Assembly (NCBI RefSeq): GCF_000213175.1
Contig: NW_009799179.1
Span: forward strand, 7,115,981 to 7,179,980
DNA: 64,000 nucleotides
Reading direction: 5' to 3'
Origin: Neurospora tetrasperma FGSC 2508
Lineage: Eukaryota > Ascomycota > Sordariomycetes > Sordariales > Sordariaceae
The first letter of the stretch is position 1. The number at the start of each line of letters is the position of its first letter. The notes under the pieces are model-generated. The model was not told the origin of the DNA. It ran no database searches and was given only the letters and a program-made list of their open reading frames with translations. Positions 35,369 through 47,500 of the stretch are shown in pieces. A program made the position numbers and the translations under genes.

Positions 35369-37095
35369 TCACGCAGGCAGAGGCTCGGTAGTTCTGAAGT
35401 TCTCTGGGTGCAGGATACCGTGCATATTTCCTTGCTTGATCCGTTGCATCGTCAGGGCAGCGATCAAAGCAGCACCAACACCGCTTCCGTCCTCGGCGGC
35501 GAGAATCTCGATCGGATCATCTTCCTTGGGGTCCGCCTTCTCAGGCCAGTCCAGGATCTCACGGAGTGCTTGCGCGCCACGAGCCTTGAAGTTGGGATAC
35601 TTGTTGAAAACGGATCCATCAGCACCAACGTGGCACTGCTTATATCCTTTCTTCTTGCTGATGGCAGCAACGCCGCAGGCGGAGAGGCGAGCGGCGCGGG
35701 TACCGATTAGCTCGGCGGTGCGACGAATCAGCTCCAATTCGGGGCCGGTGGGTGTAAGTCCCAGCTTAGTCTGGAACAGCTCAAAGGTTTCGGAAAGGTT
35801 CTCGAACGGATCCCTGCAAGTGTTTGTTAGTTGCCAGTCTCTAAGTCTTGCAGAGAGGTTATACTCACTCTTCAATGAGGGAGAGGAAGGACGAGTCAAG
35901 ACTATAAGCTTTCCGAAGCTTGGCGATATCCTGGCCAGGGAAGATCTTGATCTCCTGGTTGTCGTGGAGGTCAACCAAGACAAGGCGGAAGATTTCACCC
36001 AGATACAATCCTGCGACCATCTTCTCGAAGGACTGCTGACCAGGACGCGGCGAATCCTTGTCAATAATGACGTCGTAAGGAGTACGAGGCAAGACCTTAT
36101 GCTCGTTGTCAAAAGCTCCCCATTCGCAGTTGATGGCCATTGGCATATCCGGTGGGAGATTCATATGAGCGAGCTTGGGAATCGAGCCACAGTTCTCCAT
36201 GTACGCAGCATTGCAACCTGTGCCAAAAATGCATCCAATTCTCATCTTAGGATCAGTGTATGCCGAGGCAATCAGGGTGCCTGTAGTGTCGTTGATCAAC
36301 GCCGTCAGCTTGATAGGCACTCCCTAGAGACAAAAATAACATTAGCAGCTGATCAGAGAGAGCTAAAGAACACAACCTACCCGGCGCTGGAGGGCAGCCT
36401 CAAACATGGGGACAACATTATGGCCCTCTACGCCAGCGATATCGAAGCCCTTGGTCCAGCGTTGCAGAATGCCCTCGTCGATATAGTTCTGTGTCGCCGG
36501 ATAGGAGAAAGTAAAACCGAGTGGAAGCGCATCGAGCTTGGTTGGGTCTCCGTGGTGCGTTTCAATGAATTGCATGAGGCAGTCGGCAATGTACTCCCAC
36601 AGCTCCTCGGCGTCGCCCGTCTTGAGCTCCTCGGGCATGCGGTACTTGGACTGGATGATGTCGAATTCGGACTTTGTTTCGGTCAAAGTGACTTGGCAGA
36701 CACGTAGGTTTGTACCACCCATGTCCAAAGCCAGATAAGTGCCGGTTTCGTTACCGTCGGGGAAGGACATAACCCAGGTTGGGTTCATGGGCTACAGTAA
36801 TTCTGTCGTCAGCGAGGTTCGTTTTTGTATCTGTGTCGCTCGGTGGATGCTAAAACGCACAATGCTCCCTCCCTGGACGCTAAGGCCTGTGCACAAAAGA
36901 AGCAGTCAGCATCTCTTCCAGCTATGGACATGTAGTATCTTTGCAGTTCGTGGAGTAATCACCTTTCTCGAGCTCATGGACGAAGTGGTTGGTAACTTCC
37001 TTGAGCTTGGCGCCATCGACGGTAAAGAGGCGCTCGAGGTGCTCGATCTCATTGCGGAGATCCTTAGGAAGGTTATCGAGAGTCCCTGACGCCAT
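35369..37095 (-). CDS. Hexokinase
   Basis: Five exons (37095-36963, 36886-36861, 36791-36381, 36323-35869, 35813-35369) encode 489 residues. Exon 2 is only 26 nt and completes KGLSVQGGSIPMNPTW. Motifs are the phosphate-1 loop LALDMGGTNLRV, the sugar-binding LGFTFSYP, ALINDTTGTLIAS with the catalytic Asp, and the glycine-rich ADGSGVGAAL near the C-terminus. Length and the IQSKYRMPEELKTG segment match fungal hexokinase (HxkA type) better than glucokinase. It phosphorylates glucose and fructose at C6 in the cytosol as the first step of glycolysis. A 423-codon open frame on the opposite strand overlaps it and is taken as a shadow. Confidence 0.95.
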
Positions 37096-40023
37096 AGTTA
37101 GTTGTAAGATTGGGAACTATCGTGGTAAACTTCTTGCCCTCTGTGCTGGAAGTGGTCCGACTGTGGCAGTGGGCGTGGTGGTGATAGGAGCGAAGTTTGC
37201 TGAGAGGAGGGGGGTGCTCATGGTGGACTAGGCTTCTTGGCGACGACGTTCCGGCAGGCGGAGGCGCCATAGCTGCATCAGAAGCCACAGGCAGCAAGTT
37301 CTATTGACTGGAAATCCGCAAGGCACCGAAACTTGCCGTTCGGGAACCAACAAACTCGGGGAAAATTGGGGCGTCAGATGTTGTTTGCCCCTGTAGTAGA
37401 GGGAAAAGCAGCGAATGATGGGTATAGCACTTGAAGTGGCTTAGGGTCTCAATAGGTGACGTCGGCGATGTCACTCTGGGTGTTGGGTACTGGTGATGTA
37501 GGACAAGAGCTAAATAGGTCGGAAGCTTTGGGAGCTGATTATCCAGGAAGACGGATTTAGGGTTTCATCCAAGGACAAGATCCAATGTCAAGGAATTGCT
37601 TCCTCGACGTAACTTCCGCTGCTTCCACTTCAGTCTCATCCGCTCTTTCCCAGTTGAAATAACGAAACGTTGGCTCAAACTCTGTGGTCCAGTTGGCCGC
37701 ATCTGTCTGACCTTTGATGCAGCCACGCAAGCTGACAGGCTCGAGGCACGCTCGTTACGCAGACCAAGTTATGAAGGAAAGAAGGGGTAAGCTGACCCAT
37801 CAGGTAGAGCTGTCATCAGAAACGAAGGAAGCTACCCCTCCATGTCTGAAGGGCTGCCCATCATTTTCCGCTTTCGCTATGCCGGTCAAGGCCAAGCAAA
37901 TACTGGCAAGCGCAATGTGTATATCTAGGTAAGGTAGGCTGGGGTTGGGGAAGGCACCATGCGGGATAATATCTCCACGGGAATGGGAATGACACGAAAT
38001 CATGGACGGAGATAAGGACGAGATGGGAAGAGATGGGGAAAACCCGGGAGAGGGTCACGAAGGTTTCTCAGCGGGATATTCGAAAAGCTTGTCGTCACAA
38101 AGTAGCACCGCTGCTTCAGCAGAGGGCACCGACGCCACTTGGGCTCTCGTTCGTGGTGAAGTTTCTCATGATCTGCCCATGCCGCTCTCAATCTCAATTC
38201 CAATGAGAGTCGGAGTGACGTGAAATGGCTGGGACAGACGCGACGACTTGTGCAAATCCTGCCGTACGAAGCTCATCGTCTCACTCCCTCGGCATCCGAC
38301 GATCTAGGTGAAACGAACAGGCGCGGGAGATGGAGTAGGCGCCTAATCAGATCGGACGGCTTGAACAACAGACCGGAAGGCGTTTTTCAGGATCAGGCTG
38401 AAAAGGAACAGTTTAATGTACGTACCGGTGCCCTTTCTGGGAAAGGGAGGCTTGGGTCCAAGTCCAACCATTATGGGCCAGAAGACAGAGTAGACTTAAT
38501 CTTGACAGCTCTGGGTTATATACTGAGGTTGCTGACGTCCACTGAAGCTCACAAGTCGGAAGAAGAAAACAACTAATGTTGGTGCTCAGGAACACGTCAA
38601 CGGTCTGTGCCTTATATGTACAACAACAGCTGGGTGCAAACGTATCATCTGATTATGTGCAAACTGTGGAGGAGCAGTCGGCCAGATAGGTCGAAATGGA
38701 GAAATGAGAGCCGGGAGTCATAGGTAATTATCATCGGGCTCACAGATACCTAGGACGTAGGGTATCGCCAAGCAAAGTGGAAGCTGTCAAGCTGAAGCTA
38801 GATTGCATTTCAGGGTATGTTGAAGTGGAAACCAGCGTGAAAACCCTCCCAAATCATGACTTCGTCGACTTAGGATCCTGGACGGTACCTACGTAGGGGT
38901 AGCTTCACGATCCACAGCCAGAGGTGCAGTGGTGGTTGTGCTGTGGGGGCAGTTAGGTTCGTGGGTTTCTGTTTTCCCCTCCCCTTTCTCTGAAGTTGGG
39001 TAGATCACTGATCCAAAGCTCAAATTGGTTGTTGGGCGAGGTACTTAAAGTACTGCTCATAGTGATGAATCAACTGAGCAGAGAGGTTGAGATTTCTCCG
39101 AGAATTTCTGACTTGAAGTTGGAGAGATTAGGCCGTTGCAAGCTCCCAAGTTGCCCCTGTGCAGTGGTGAAGGGTGACAAGGGGAAGCTCCCGTCCCCCC
39201 GCAGGCAGCTTGGGCAGAAACTCAAAGGCAACACAAAGACCATCACTGAAATGAGCTGACCAGCCAAACATGTGTAGTTAGAGGTAATCACCCAACATTG
39301 AGCACATGAAGGCGCTCTGGGAACGTTTCATAAAAAGCAAATCATAACAACTCGAAGTTCGGCCATGAATATAAAATGTTGTAAACAGCTCTAAAGAGGT
39401 GTGGTCATACCCGGCGAGACATCCGGGCCCCTATTTTCAGGGTCGATCGGTTCTATGCAGACGGAAACGCCCGCCAAAAGCTGATACATAAGGTACTCAT
39501 CAGGTGCCACTGCCCGCTGGTCAGGCGATCAATTTTATCGGTACAGTAGATCTAACGAGTACTGCCCTGGGGTGAACCCCATGAACCGGCCCGATCTCGA
39601 TGTAGAACATCTTACATCTCCCGTCTCATGAACCCTCAACTCACAAGTACATAAAAGTCGGAATCACGGCGCCATCAACCTCCGAAGTCCAGAAACCCCG
39701 GCCGCCGGCCGAGGCCCGGCTCGAGCCCGGCAACAAGGCTGATGGCCCGAGCTCTACTTGCCAAGGTGTGGACATCTCTTACGGACGAACAGGGGTCCAC
39801 CATAACAGCAACGTAAGCACTTTGGAGAAGTGCTGGACAGCTGGCGGGACACGGCCGAATTATCGAGAGGCCACGGTGATGCTTGTCGGTACACTCTGTG
39901 AGGGCCAGTTTCTCGTGTAATTGACTGCAGCGCCAGCTAGGTCCCTTTCCCAAGTTTAGTCCATCACATCTTCAATTGGACTATTGGACGGTTCATGAAC
40001 GCGTCCCGCCCCTTTCCTTCAAG
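37096..40023. other. 2.9-kb divergent spacer, hexokinase / OST1
   Basis: The largest ordinary spacer on the right side of the RIP block. No motif-bearing open frame was found. It carries several TACCTA/TAGGTA words (for example 37926-37935, 38748-38760, 38886-38898). A short GC-rich palindromic patch lies at about 39700-39735 (CGGCCGCCGGCCG), some 300 bp before OST1. The part near 37100 is probably the hexokinase leader. Confidence 0.5.
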
Positions 40024-41642
40024 ATGAAGACATCGGCCGTCTTCTCTGCCGTCCTTTCGTTGCTTTCCCTAGCTTCAAGAGGTTCGGCGCATGGACACCA
40101 TCACCACCACAAGCACAGCGATAGCGGCACCTCGAGCGCCTCCGCCCCAGCAACATTTACGCCGCCCCAAGTCTTCAAGAATGTCAATCTCGTCCACATC
40201 GTGTCATTGGAGAAGAACTACGTCAAGGAATCCATCAATGTCGTAATAGAAAACATCGACAAGGAGGCGCAGTCCGATTACATTTTGCCTTTTACAAACG
40301 AGCAGTTGTCGCGTCTGGGTGGTTTGGAGGTTAGAGATCGCAAGAATGCCGAATCCGGTCCATTCGTTGTTGAGCCGGTAGAATTCGAGTCGTTTGGGTC
40401 AGTGATTTTTGTCCGTCTGTCACCCAAGTTCCCATCTAACCTCTCTTGAATAGTCCCAACCAGTACGTTCGAATCGGATTGCCCACACCTCTCGCGCCCG
40501 GCGCGCAGCAGACATTGGGCATCACCTACTACCTTCTGGACGCCTACAAGCCTCTTCCCGCCTCGATCAAGCAGGAGGAGCAACAGTTTCTCTCGTACTC
40601 CTTCTCGGCCTACTGCCCCTCGGTATACACTACATCCAAGCAGAAGACCGAAGTCAAATTCGCATCGACCAACATCCCCGACTACACCAAGCTTCCCGGC
40701 AGTGGAGACGTCAAGGAGTTCCCCCAGAAACAAGGATCCAAGCTCGTTTATGGTCCCTTTGATGAGAAGCCAGCCGGTGCGCTTGAGCCTGTTCAGGTTC
40801 GGTTTGAGTTCAACAAGCCCCTGATTCACATTTCTCGCCTCGAGCGCGACATTGAGGTCAGTCACTGGGGCGGAAATGTGGCGTTTGAGGAGCGCTACGA
40901 TCTCGAGCACCGGGGTGCCAACCTCTCGTCCCTCTTCAACCGGGTCAAGTGGCAGCAGTCACAATACTACAACCCTGTCACTCATGCGCTCAAGGAGATG
41001 AAATTCCCTTTGCGCGTTGGCAGTGCCGACCCCTACTACACCGATGTTATTGGCAACGTTTCCACGTCCCGCTTCCGTAGCAACAAGAGGGAGGCCCTGC
41101 TTGAAATCAAGCCTAGATACCCCTTGTTTGGAGGCTGGAAGTACCCGTTCACCATTGGCTGGAACTCGGATGCGAAGAATTTCCTGCGCAATACGGCGAC
41201 CGGAGGCTTCGTTCTTAATGTTCCTTTCCTTGAGGGCCCCAAGCAGCCCGAGGGTGTCGAGTATGAGCAGGTTGTGGTCCGTCTGATCCTGCCTGAGGGA
41301 GCCGAGTACGTTATTACTACCCCAGAACTGCCCTAACGTGTTATTGACACTGCTTCACACAGGAACGTAAAATGGACCACCGCAATCCCCAAGTCCTCGA
41401 TCTCCGAAGCGGGTGTGCAGATTCACAAGACCTATTTGGACACCATGGGCCGCACAGCTCTCGTCATTAAGGGGCGCAACTTGGTCGATGACTTCAGAGA
41501 TCGTGATCTCACCGTTACCTATGACTATCCCATGTCCGCTGTTCTGCGCAAGCCTCTGGTTGTGTTTAGCAGCTCGATGGCTGTCTTCGTCAGCCTTTGG
41601 CTTCTCAGTCTTATCAATCTCAAGTTTACAACCAGGAAATAA
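40024..41642 (+). CDS. OST1: Oligosaccharyltransferase subunit OST1 (ribophorin I)
   Basis: Three exons (40024-40397, 40454-41305, 41363-41642) encode 501 residues. The protein starts with a signal peptide (MKTSAVFSAVLSLLSLASRGSA), directly followed by a His-rich stretch. The lumenal ribophorin I domain contains YYLLDAYKPLPASI and an IEVSHWGGNVAFEERYDL segment, which is strongly conserved in ribophorin I proteins. One transmembrane helix (VVFSSSMAVFVSLWLLSLINL) lies near the C-terminus, followed by a short cytosolic basic tail FTTRK. OST1 is a core subunit of the ER complex that transfers the dolichol-linked glycan to Asn-X-Ser/Thr. The introns are 56 and 57 nt. The start is chosen at the ATG that opens the signal peptide; an earlier in-frame ATG at 39976 would bury it. 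Confidence 0.95.
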
Positions 41643-42866
41643 TTTAGGAGCAGGCGGAGTGGTTTGTTAGGCATATGGGTTGAGTGAAAATTTCCTATAT
41701 AAGTGTATCATCGTCATACTTCCAGCGGCCAGATATCTTGAAGGAGCAAGAGAAAAGATATTCCATGGGAGAAGAGGAATTTTCTGGCTGTGATACCAGT
41801 GGTGGTATTGATTGTGCAACTTGTTGAATTCATCCATTCAGCGGTTGAGAAAGGCTTCCGCCTTTTGAGGTTAATAGAGAAGCCGGATGCTCGGTAAGGA
41901 AAGCAGCCGTTTGCACGAGACAGCGCCTAGTGTAGAAACTCAGGCCCCGAAGATCGACATGTGTTTTGATTTGAGCAACGAAGCAGAGTCCTTGAAAAAA
42001 AGATGTAAGTACGGTCCTATACAAAGTATTTTACTTACAATATTGGGCATACCTCAATTTTCACACCTTCAAAGCAGTAAAGGGTCTTATCTGAAACCAG
42101 ACGACCAGCATCAGAACTGCGCGTGGTCGGTTTATTCTTGCCACTGCTCGAATAACATCTTGGAGAACTCAACAAGCTGAGGGGGAGAGCAGTGGTGAAG
42201 GTGGGGTTTGATCCCCAAAGCGGATGGGAATCGGAGTCTTGTGCTATGACGTCACACAAATTCTTTATACAGACTTAAAAGCACCGAAGTCATGACGACA
42301 GTAACAACACCACGTCTTTATTCGGCTGGCATAAGACCAGGAAACAGGTCTACTCAGAGTGTGGACGGCGAAGTTATGCTTCAGCTGAACGAAGGCAGGT
42401 GACAGACTGCATAGGCTCAAGAACGGAGTACCGTATCACTCCAGCTCCTTTTCCTAGTCGATGTCCGATTCATAGCCGACCAACTTTACGATCAACTAGG
42501 ATCTACGGAGTATCAGATACCTTGATTTATATCACCTTATTTCAGCCTTTTTACGCCTAGTGACGTCGAGCCCGAGATTACCGAGAGAGTGGCACGCATT
42601 CCCCGTCGATCAGCTTCATACGCTTCGTGCCTCTTACGCAGGAACCGTAAACCAGGATACTGCTTCCGAAACAAATTCATTCTACGATAATTGATTCTTT
42701 CATTTCTCTAACCTCACTGCTACCTACTTTCTTTGATCCGACCATCAACGTACTCTAAGGCAGCGCCTTCCGGAGAAGAACTCACAACAGAAAGAACGAT
42801 CGAAGTCCTAACCAAACCAAGAGCCGAACACTCGTATTACTTGTCATCAGTAAAACATCAGACACC
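41643..42866. other. Spacer OST1 - Pil1
   Basis: Holds the OST1 3' UTR and the promoter and leader of the eisosome gene. A short GGGG/CCCC hairpin near 42199-42215 looks like a T arm but does not extend to a tRNA. No gene was recognised. Confidence 0.5.
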
Positions 42867-42939
42867 ATGTGAGTTAGCCCACATGTAATCCATCAACCTA
42901 TCGATGTAAACCTTTGTGACCTCCAAGAAACATATCACC
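42867..42939 (+). promoter_or_regulatory. Three start-stop uORFs, or a 59-nt leader intron, before Pil1
   Basis: Directly upstream of the Pil1/Lsp1 start are ATG-TGA (42867-42872, in the strong context ACACCATG), ATG-TAA (42883-42888) and ATG-TAA (42904-42909). Each is a minimal uORF consisting of a start followed at once by a stop. The first ATG overlaps a good donor (CAT|GTGAGT at 42869), and an acceptor AAG ends at 42927. If spliced, all three would vanish from the leader. Sequence alone does not decide which applies. Confidence 0.6.
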
Positions 42940-44238
42940 ATGTCCCGCAAGAGCATCGATAGCAGTCGCTCTCCAAGCCTGTGGTATCTCTGTTCTTCAA
43001 CATATCGCTCTGCTCGAACAACTACTAACACTTCTGCTCTCAGGAACCGAGCACTCTCCATCCGCTCCAACAACCGGAGCAGCGGCGGCGGCTCCTCCAC
43101 CAACTTCTCCTCTCACCACCACGGTTCCCGCCGGGGCTTCAGCCTCTCCTCTCTCCGGGGAACCATCCAACCGGAACTCTCCAAGAAGCTCTACCGTCTA
43201 ATCAAGTCCGAGAACAACCTGATCTCAGCACACGAGACGGCTGCCAAGGAGCGCCTCTCGATCGCCCAACAACTCTCAGAGTGGGGCGAGCAGACTTCCG
43301 ACGAAGGGATCAGCGACATCAGCGACAAAGTAGGCGTGATCCTGTCGGAACTGGGCGAGCAGGAGGACAACTACGCGCACGCACTGGACGAGAGCCGCGG
43401 TACGCTGAAAACGATCCGTAACACGGAGAAGAGCGTGCAGCCGAGCCGGGACGGCAAGAACAAGATCACGGACGAGATTGCGAAGCTGAAGTCCAAAGAG
43501 CCTGAGAGCACAAGGCTAGTGGTGCTGGAGCAGGAGCTGGTCAGAGCCGAGGCGGAGAACTTGGTTGCGGAAGCGCAGTTGACGAATATTGTATGTCCAT
43601 CCATTATCCCTACCGGATCATCTACTTCTCTCTCCCCTTTTCTTCTTCTTCTTCTTCTTTTTTTTTTTTTTTTTTTTTTTTTTTTCCAAAGAGAAAATCA
43701 GTTCCCAAAGAGGCTCCTTCCCCATCTTATACAACCCCATACTCAAATGGCTGACAAATAACAATAGACCCGTCAAAAACTCAAAGAAGCCTACTCAGCC
43801 GAATTCCTCGCCACCATCGAGCGCGCCGAGAAGCAAATCATCCTCGCCCGGCACGGCCTGCGTCTGCTCAACCTGCTCGACGACACCCCCATCGTTCCCG
43901 GTGACTCGCAGATCCCGTATACGCAAGGTCACCAAGCCAGACAAACCCTCAATAATGCCGAAGACGATCTGCGCGACTGGCGACCTACGACGACGGCGGC
44001 GGCTTTGGACGAGGACGCCAAGTATGTTACTAGCAACTCGCCCACTTCTCCGACGACAGTCCAGCAGCACGCCCAGCAGCCCCAGGCTTCGCAGCCGAGG
44101 AACGCTGCTTCTGTCACTGATCAGCAATTGAATGAGAAGGAAGTGGATGGTGCGAGTTTGACGGGGACTGAGACGAATACGACTGGTAATGAGAGTGTAG
44201 TAGGGGCAAACCAAGAGGTGCAGACGACTGCTGTTTAA
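42940..44238 (+). CDS. PIL1: Eisosome core protein, Pil1/Lsp1 family
   Basis: Three exons (42940-42983, 43044-43590, 43768-44238) encode 353 residues. A basic Ser/Arg-rich N-terminus (RNRALSIRSNN...SRRGFSLSSLRG) leads into the BAR-type domain starting near IQPELSKKLYRLIKSENN, with AAKERLSIAQQLSEWGEQ and ALDESRGTLKTIRNTEKSVQPSRDGK, both highly conserved in Pil1 and Lsp1. The C-terminal tail is acidic, Gln/Thr-rich and disordered. These proteins self-assemble under the plasma membrane and shape eisosome furrows. Intron 1 (60 nt, branch TACTAAC) is a multiple of three without a stop, so retention stays in frame. Intron 2 (177 nt) holds a CTT/T tract. Whether this is Pil1 or Lsp1 is not resolved. 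Confidence 0.9.
43641..43685 (+). repeat. (CTT)n followed by T28 in an intron
   Basis: Five to six CTT units run into an uninterrupted T tract of 28 nt within the second intron of the Pil1/Lsp1 gene, sense strand. Confidence 0.95.
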
Positions 44239-44569
44239 TTTGGCGTGTTTGCGTGCTTTGACTTATCTATTTCAGTTTTGCTATGGTACCGATGTCGTTT
44301 TTGTTTATCTAGTGTTCGAGGAACTGATACCTTTTTTGACTTTGTAAGAAGCAGCATGTTTTAAGTCTTGACCAAAATCAAGAAGATTCCTAGCAGTATT
44401 TACAGTCAAGCGAACACCGTGGTATTATACTGAAAAAGATACAAAACTTCCATGCGACAGAGCTCATGACAACTTGTAGCATACCGTAACTACGTAGAAC
44501 CCCAATCATTTGAAGATATCATCAAATCCTTTTCACACCATCCAACTCCGATCCTCTTGATCCTCAACT
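44239..44569. other. Convergent 3' spacer
   Basis: A 331-bp region between the Pil1/Lsp1 and MCM4 stop codons, with T-rich patches near 44330. No gene was recognised. Confidence 0.5.
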
Positions 44570-47500
44570 CTAAATAGTAGCCGTAACCCTCCTTATGCTC
44601 TTTCTTGCACCCTCACCCGTCACCATAACAGCACCCTCCATCTCCAGAGCCCTCATAACCTCCGCAAACTCAGCCGGCTCAACCTGCACACCCGCCCCCT
44701 CGCCCAGCCGTCTCGCCACCTCCGAGTACCTAACTACCTGTCCACCGCTGGTCATCTCATCCAGCAGGCGGATAACCGCATCCTTCATGTCGGCCTTGCG
44801 CTGGCGCTCCGCCGCGCTCGTGCCCTCTGTCAACAAGCTCATGTCGATGCGGCCCTGGCTGTCGGTGGCGGCGGTCTTGAGCGCCGACTTGATGAGGCGC
44901 ACGGCCTCGCGGACGTCGTCGCGCGTGACGGTTTGAGATAGACGCATCTTGGCGTGCGCCTCGGCTAAGCGAATCATGGACTCGAGCTGACGCGTGGTGG
45001 CCGTAATGCGCTTCTCGGCGGCACGCACGTCTTGGCCCAGCTTGCGCATCTCGACGTAGGCATCGACGAGCTCGCGACCGGCTTCGGGCGTGAGGGCCGG
45101 GTGGATGTGCGAGCGGGCGTACGAGATGTAGGAGGTTAGAAACTCGACGGGCTGTTTTTTTTGAGGGGGAGTTGGTTAGTTTGGGGTTCATCTTCGTGTG
45201 GATTGACAGACGAGGAAAACTCACAAGGACGTCGTTGGCCTGCTGGGCACTCTCGGGCTTGTCTTCGAGATACATGGAGAGCAAATGGCGGGCCAGACGC
45301 TGATCATTCTTCTCATCAACACGATCGAGGATGAGGTAGACTAGATCGAAACGGGATAGAAGGGTTGGCGGGAGGTCGATATTTTGCGGCACTGATAGAT
45401 CAGGGTTGTATCTACTACCAATGGGGTTGGCAGACGCCAGGATTGATGTTCGGGCGTTGAGAGTGGTGATGATGCCGGCCTTGGCGACGGACACGGTCTG
45501 TTGTTCCATGACTTCGTGAAGAACGGAACGGGTCGATTCGTTCATCTTGTCGAACTCGTCGATACAACAGACACCGCCGTCGGACAAGACGAGAGCACCG
45601 GACTCTAGAACGAGTTGGCGGGACTCGGGATCGCGTGTAACATAGGCGGTAAGACCCACGGCAGAAGAACCTTTACCACTCGTGTACACGCCTCTTGGGG
45701 CGATTCTGTGAACATAGGAGAGGAGCTGGGACTTGGAAGTGGATGGGTCACCACAAAGGAGAACGTTGATGTCTCCACGGTATTTGGGGCTTCCACCCTT
45801 CTCAAAGATCTTGTTCGTGCCTCCGAACAGTTGAAGAAGAATACCCTTCTTCACATCATCCATCTCGTAGATTGATGGAGCCAAAGAACGTGAAAGGAGA
45901 TCGTAGATATCCGGTCGAGCGGCAGTTTCCTTGATCCTCTCTTCCTCATCAGGGGAGACCTTTCGGACCTCGTCCATGCTCTGGCCATTAGCATGGGCTT
46001 CCTCCTCCTCGGCGAGGTCGAGGGTCGAGGGATCAGAACCCATCCTCTTGCGGTCGACCTTTTGTACATGGACAACATCAACATATGTCTTGTGCACGCT
46101 CTTGACCGTCCTCATGCGCGGGTTGACACGAACGGGGGTGACTTTAAAGATACCAGTGAGCTCAACTCTGTCACCGGCCTTGCAAAAGTCCACAAGCTCG
46201 TTATAGACGCAAACAGATACCGAGTGGGGTGTCTGACCAGCAGGCACGTTATCCGGAGTTTCTTGTAGCTTGATGACTTGCTTGTCTTCGAAAGCACATC
46301 TGTTGTGGATGATCTGCATTGAGTTCTTGGAGGCGCAGCGAGCCCGAGGACACTCTGTAGGCTCACGAATCTTGCCACGATCTAACTGAACGGTTATAGA
46401 ATGACCACAAACACTGCACTTGAAAAATGCATCCTTCATGTCGGGGATGACCGGCGTGGTTCTGATGACAAGACCCTTGATGGACACAAGCTTGTCCATG
46501 TCAGATGGGTTGAGGTCACGAAGGTTGGTGATCTTGTCAAGACCCCAAGGGCGAACCACATACGCCATCTGGCTGACTTGGTCCTCAATTGTGGGCGCCG
46601 CTGTTTGGGCAGGCCGCGGGGTGGGCGGTTCCTCGCTCCTTTCAGAGCTTGGGAAGTTCGGCTCCGAGCTTTGTGAGGCACCTGGAGCGGTCCTAGAGTT
46701 TTGGGATGCTCTTTGGCTGGCCATTTCCTTTTGCGCCAACTCCATCATACAATCATGTACGCACTGGTCCATGACCGGAATGATTTCGGTAGGATAGTGT
46801 TGGGCCTGATGCCATAACTTCAAGGTGCGCGGGTAGGACTTGAGGTCGCGGAGATCCAGATACAGCTTGTTGGTACCAAGCAGCAGCATGTTCTCCAGTG
46901 CCTCCCAATATGGCTTCGAATCCGCATCCGGATGGCCAATAGTCTCGGCCTCGTCCGCGCCATCTGCCCACATCCGGTATTTCCTGGTGAAGTTCCTGAG
47001 AAAGTCCTTGAACGCGAAGAACGAATCGTCTAGAGAGATGGTGGTACCCCAAACAAGACCTTGGCTTTGTCCACCAAGGGCATCTGCCTCGGAGGTATTG
47101 GGATTATTGGTGACAAACGAGTTGGCATCGGAGCCAGGGGCATCGCGGATCACACGACCGGCGTCGTCGAGGATAATTCGGCGGGGAATCTGGGCGGGAG
47201 TACGTAGAGGGTCCCCGTTGATGTCGCCTCGACGGGATCGACCGGTAACGGATCTTTGCGAGCTGACGAAGAGCTGACTGCTTTCGCTACGAAGATCGGA
47301 CTGTTGAGTAAGCTGACGGCCCGGGCTAGAACTGGAGGCATAGCGGATGGGAGAGGAGTCTGCGGAGTGTGGTCAGCATTCAGTGTAGTCCTGAGTTTTG
47401 TTTGTTGATAGCCATACCCCCAATTAACTGGCTCCGTCCATTTGCGCGAGGAGTTCGGTCGGCATCGCTCTGGGTCTCTGTCTGCTGGCGCAAAGGCGAG

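Noticed and set aside
35436-36707. 423-codon open frame on the plus strand opposite hexokinase
   Set aside because: It runs through hexokinase exons and introns, has no family motif, and the minus strand gives an intact hexokinase with correct splice phases.
39675-39953. 92-codon minus-strand frame before OST1
   Set aside because: No motif, no conserved start context, and the composition follows the local GC-rich palindromic patch.
42185-42250. tRNA-like T arm with GGGG/CCCC stem
   Set aside because: The loop is six nt for the best stem and neither strand gives an A box, an anticodon arm or a pairing acceptor.
44757-47153. MCM4 frame read straight through the 45152-45224 segment
   Set aside because: After the donor the reading turns into low-complexity Arg/His/Ala sequence unlike any MCM, whereas splicing restores LPVEFLTSYISYARSHIHP and the winged-helix end.
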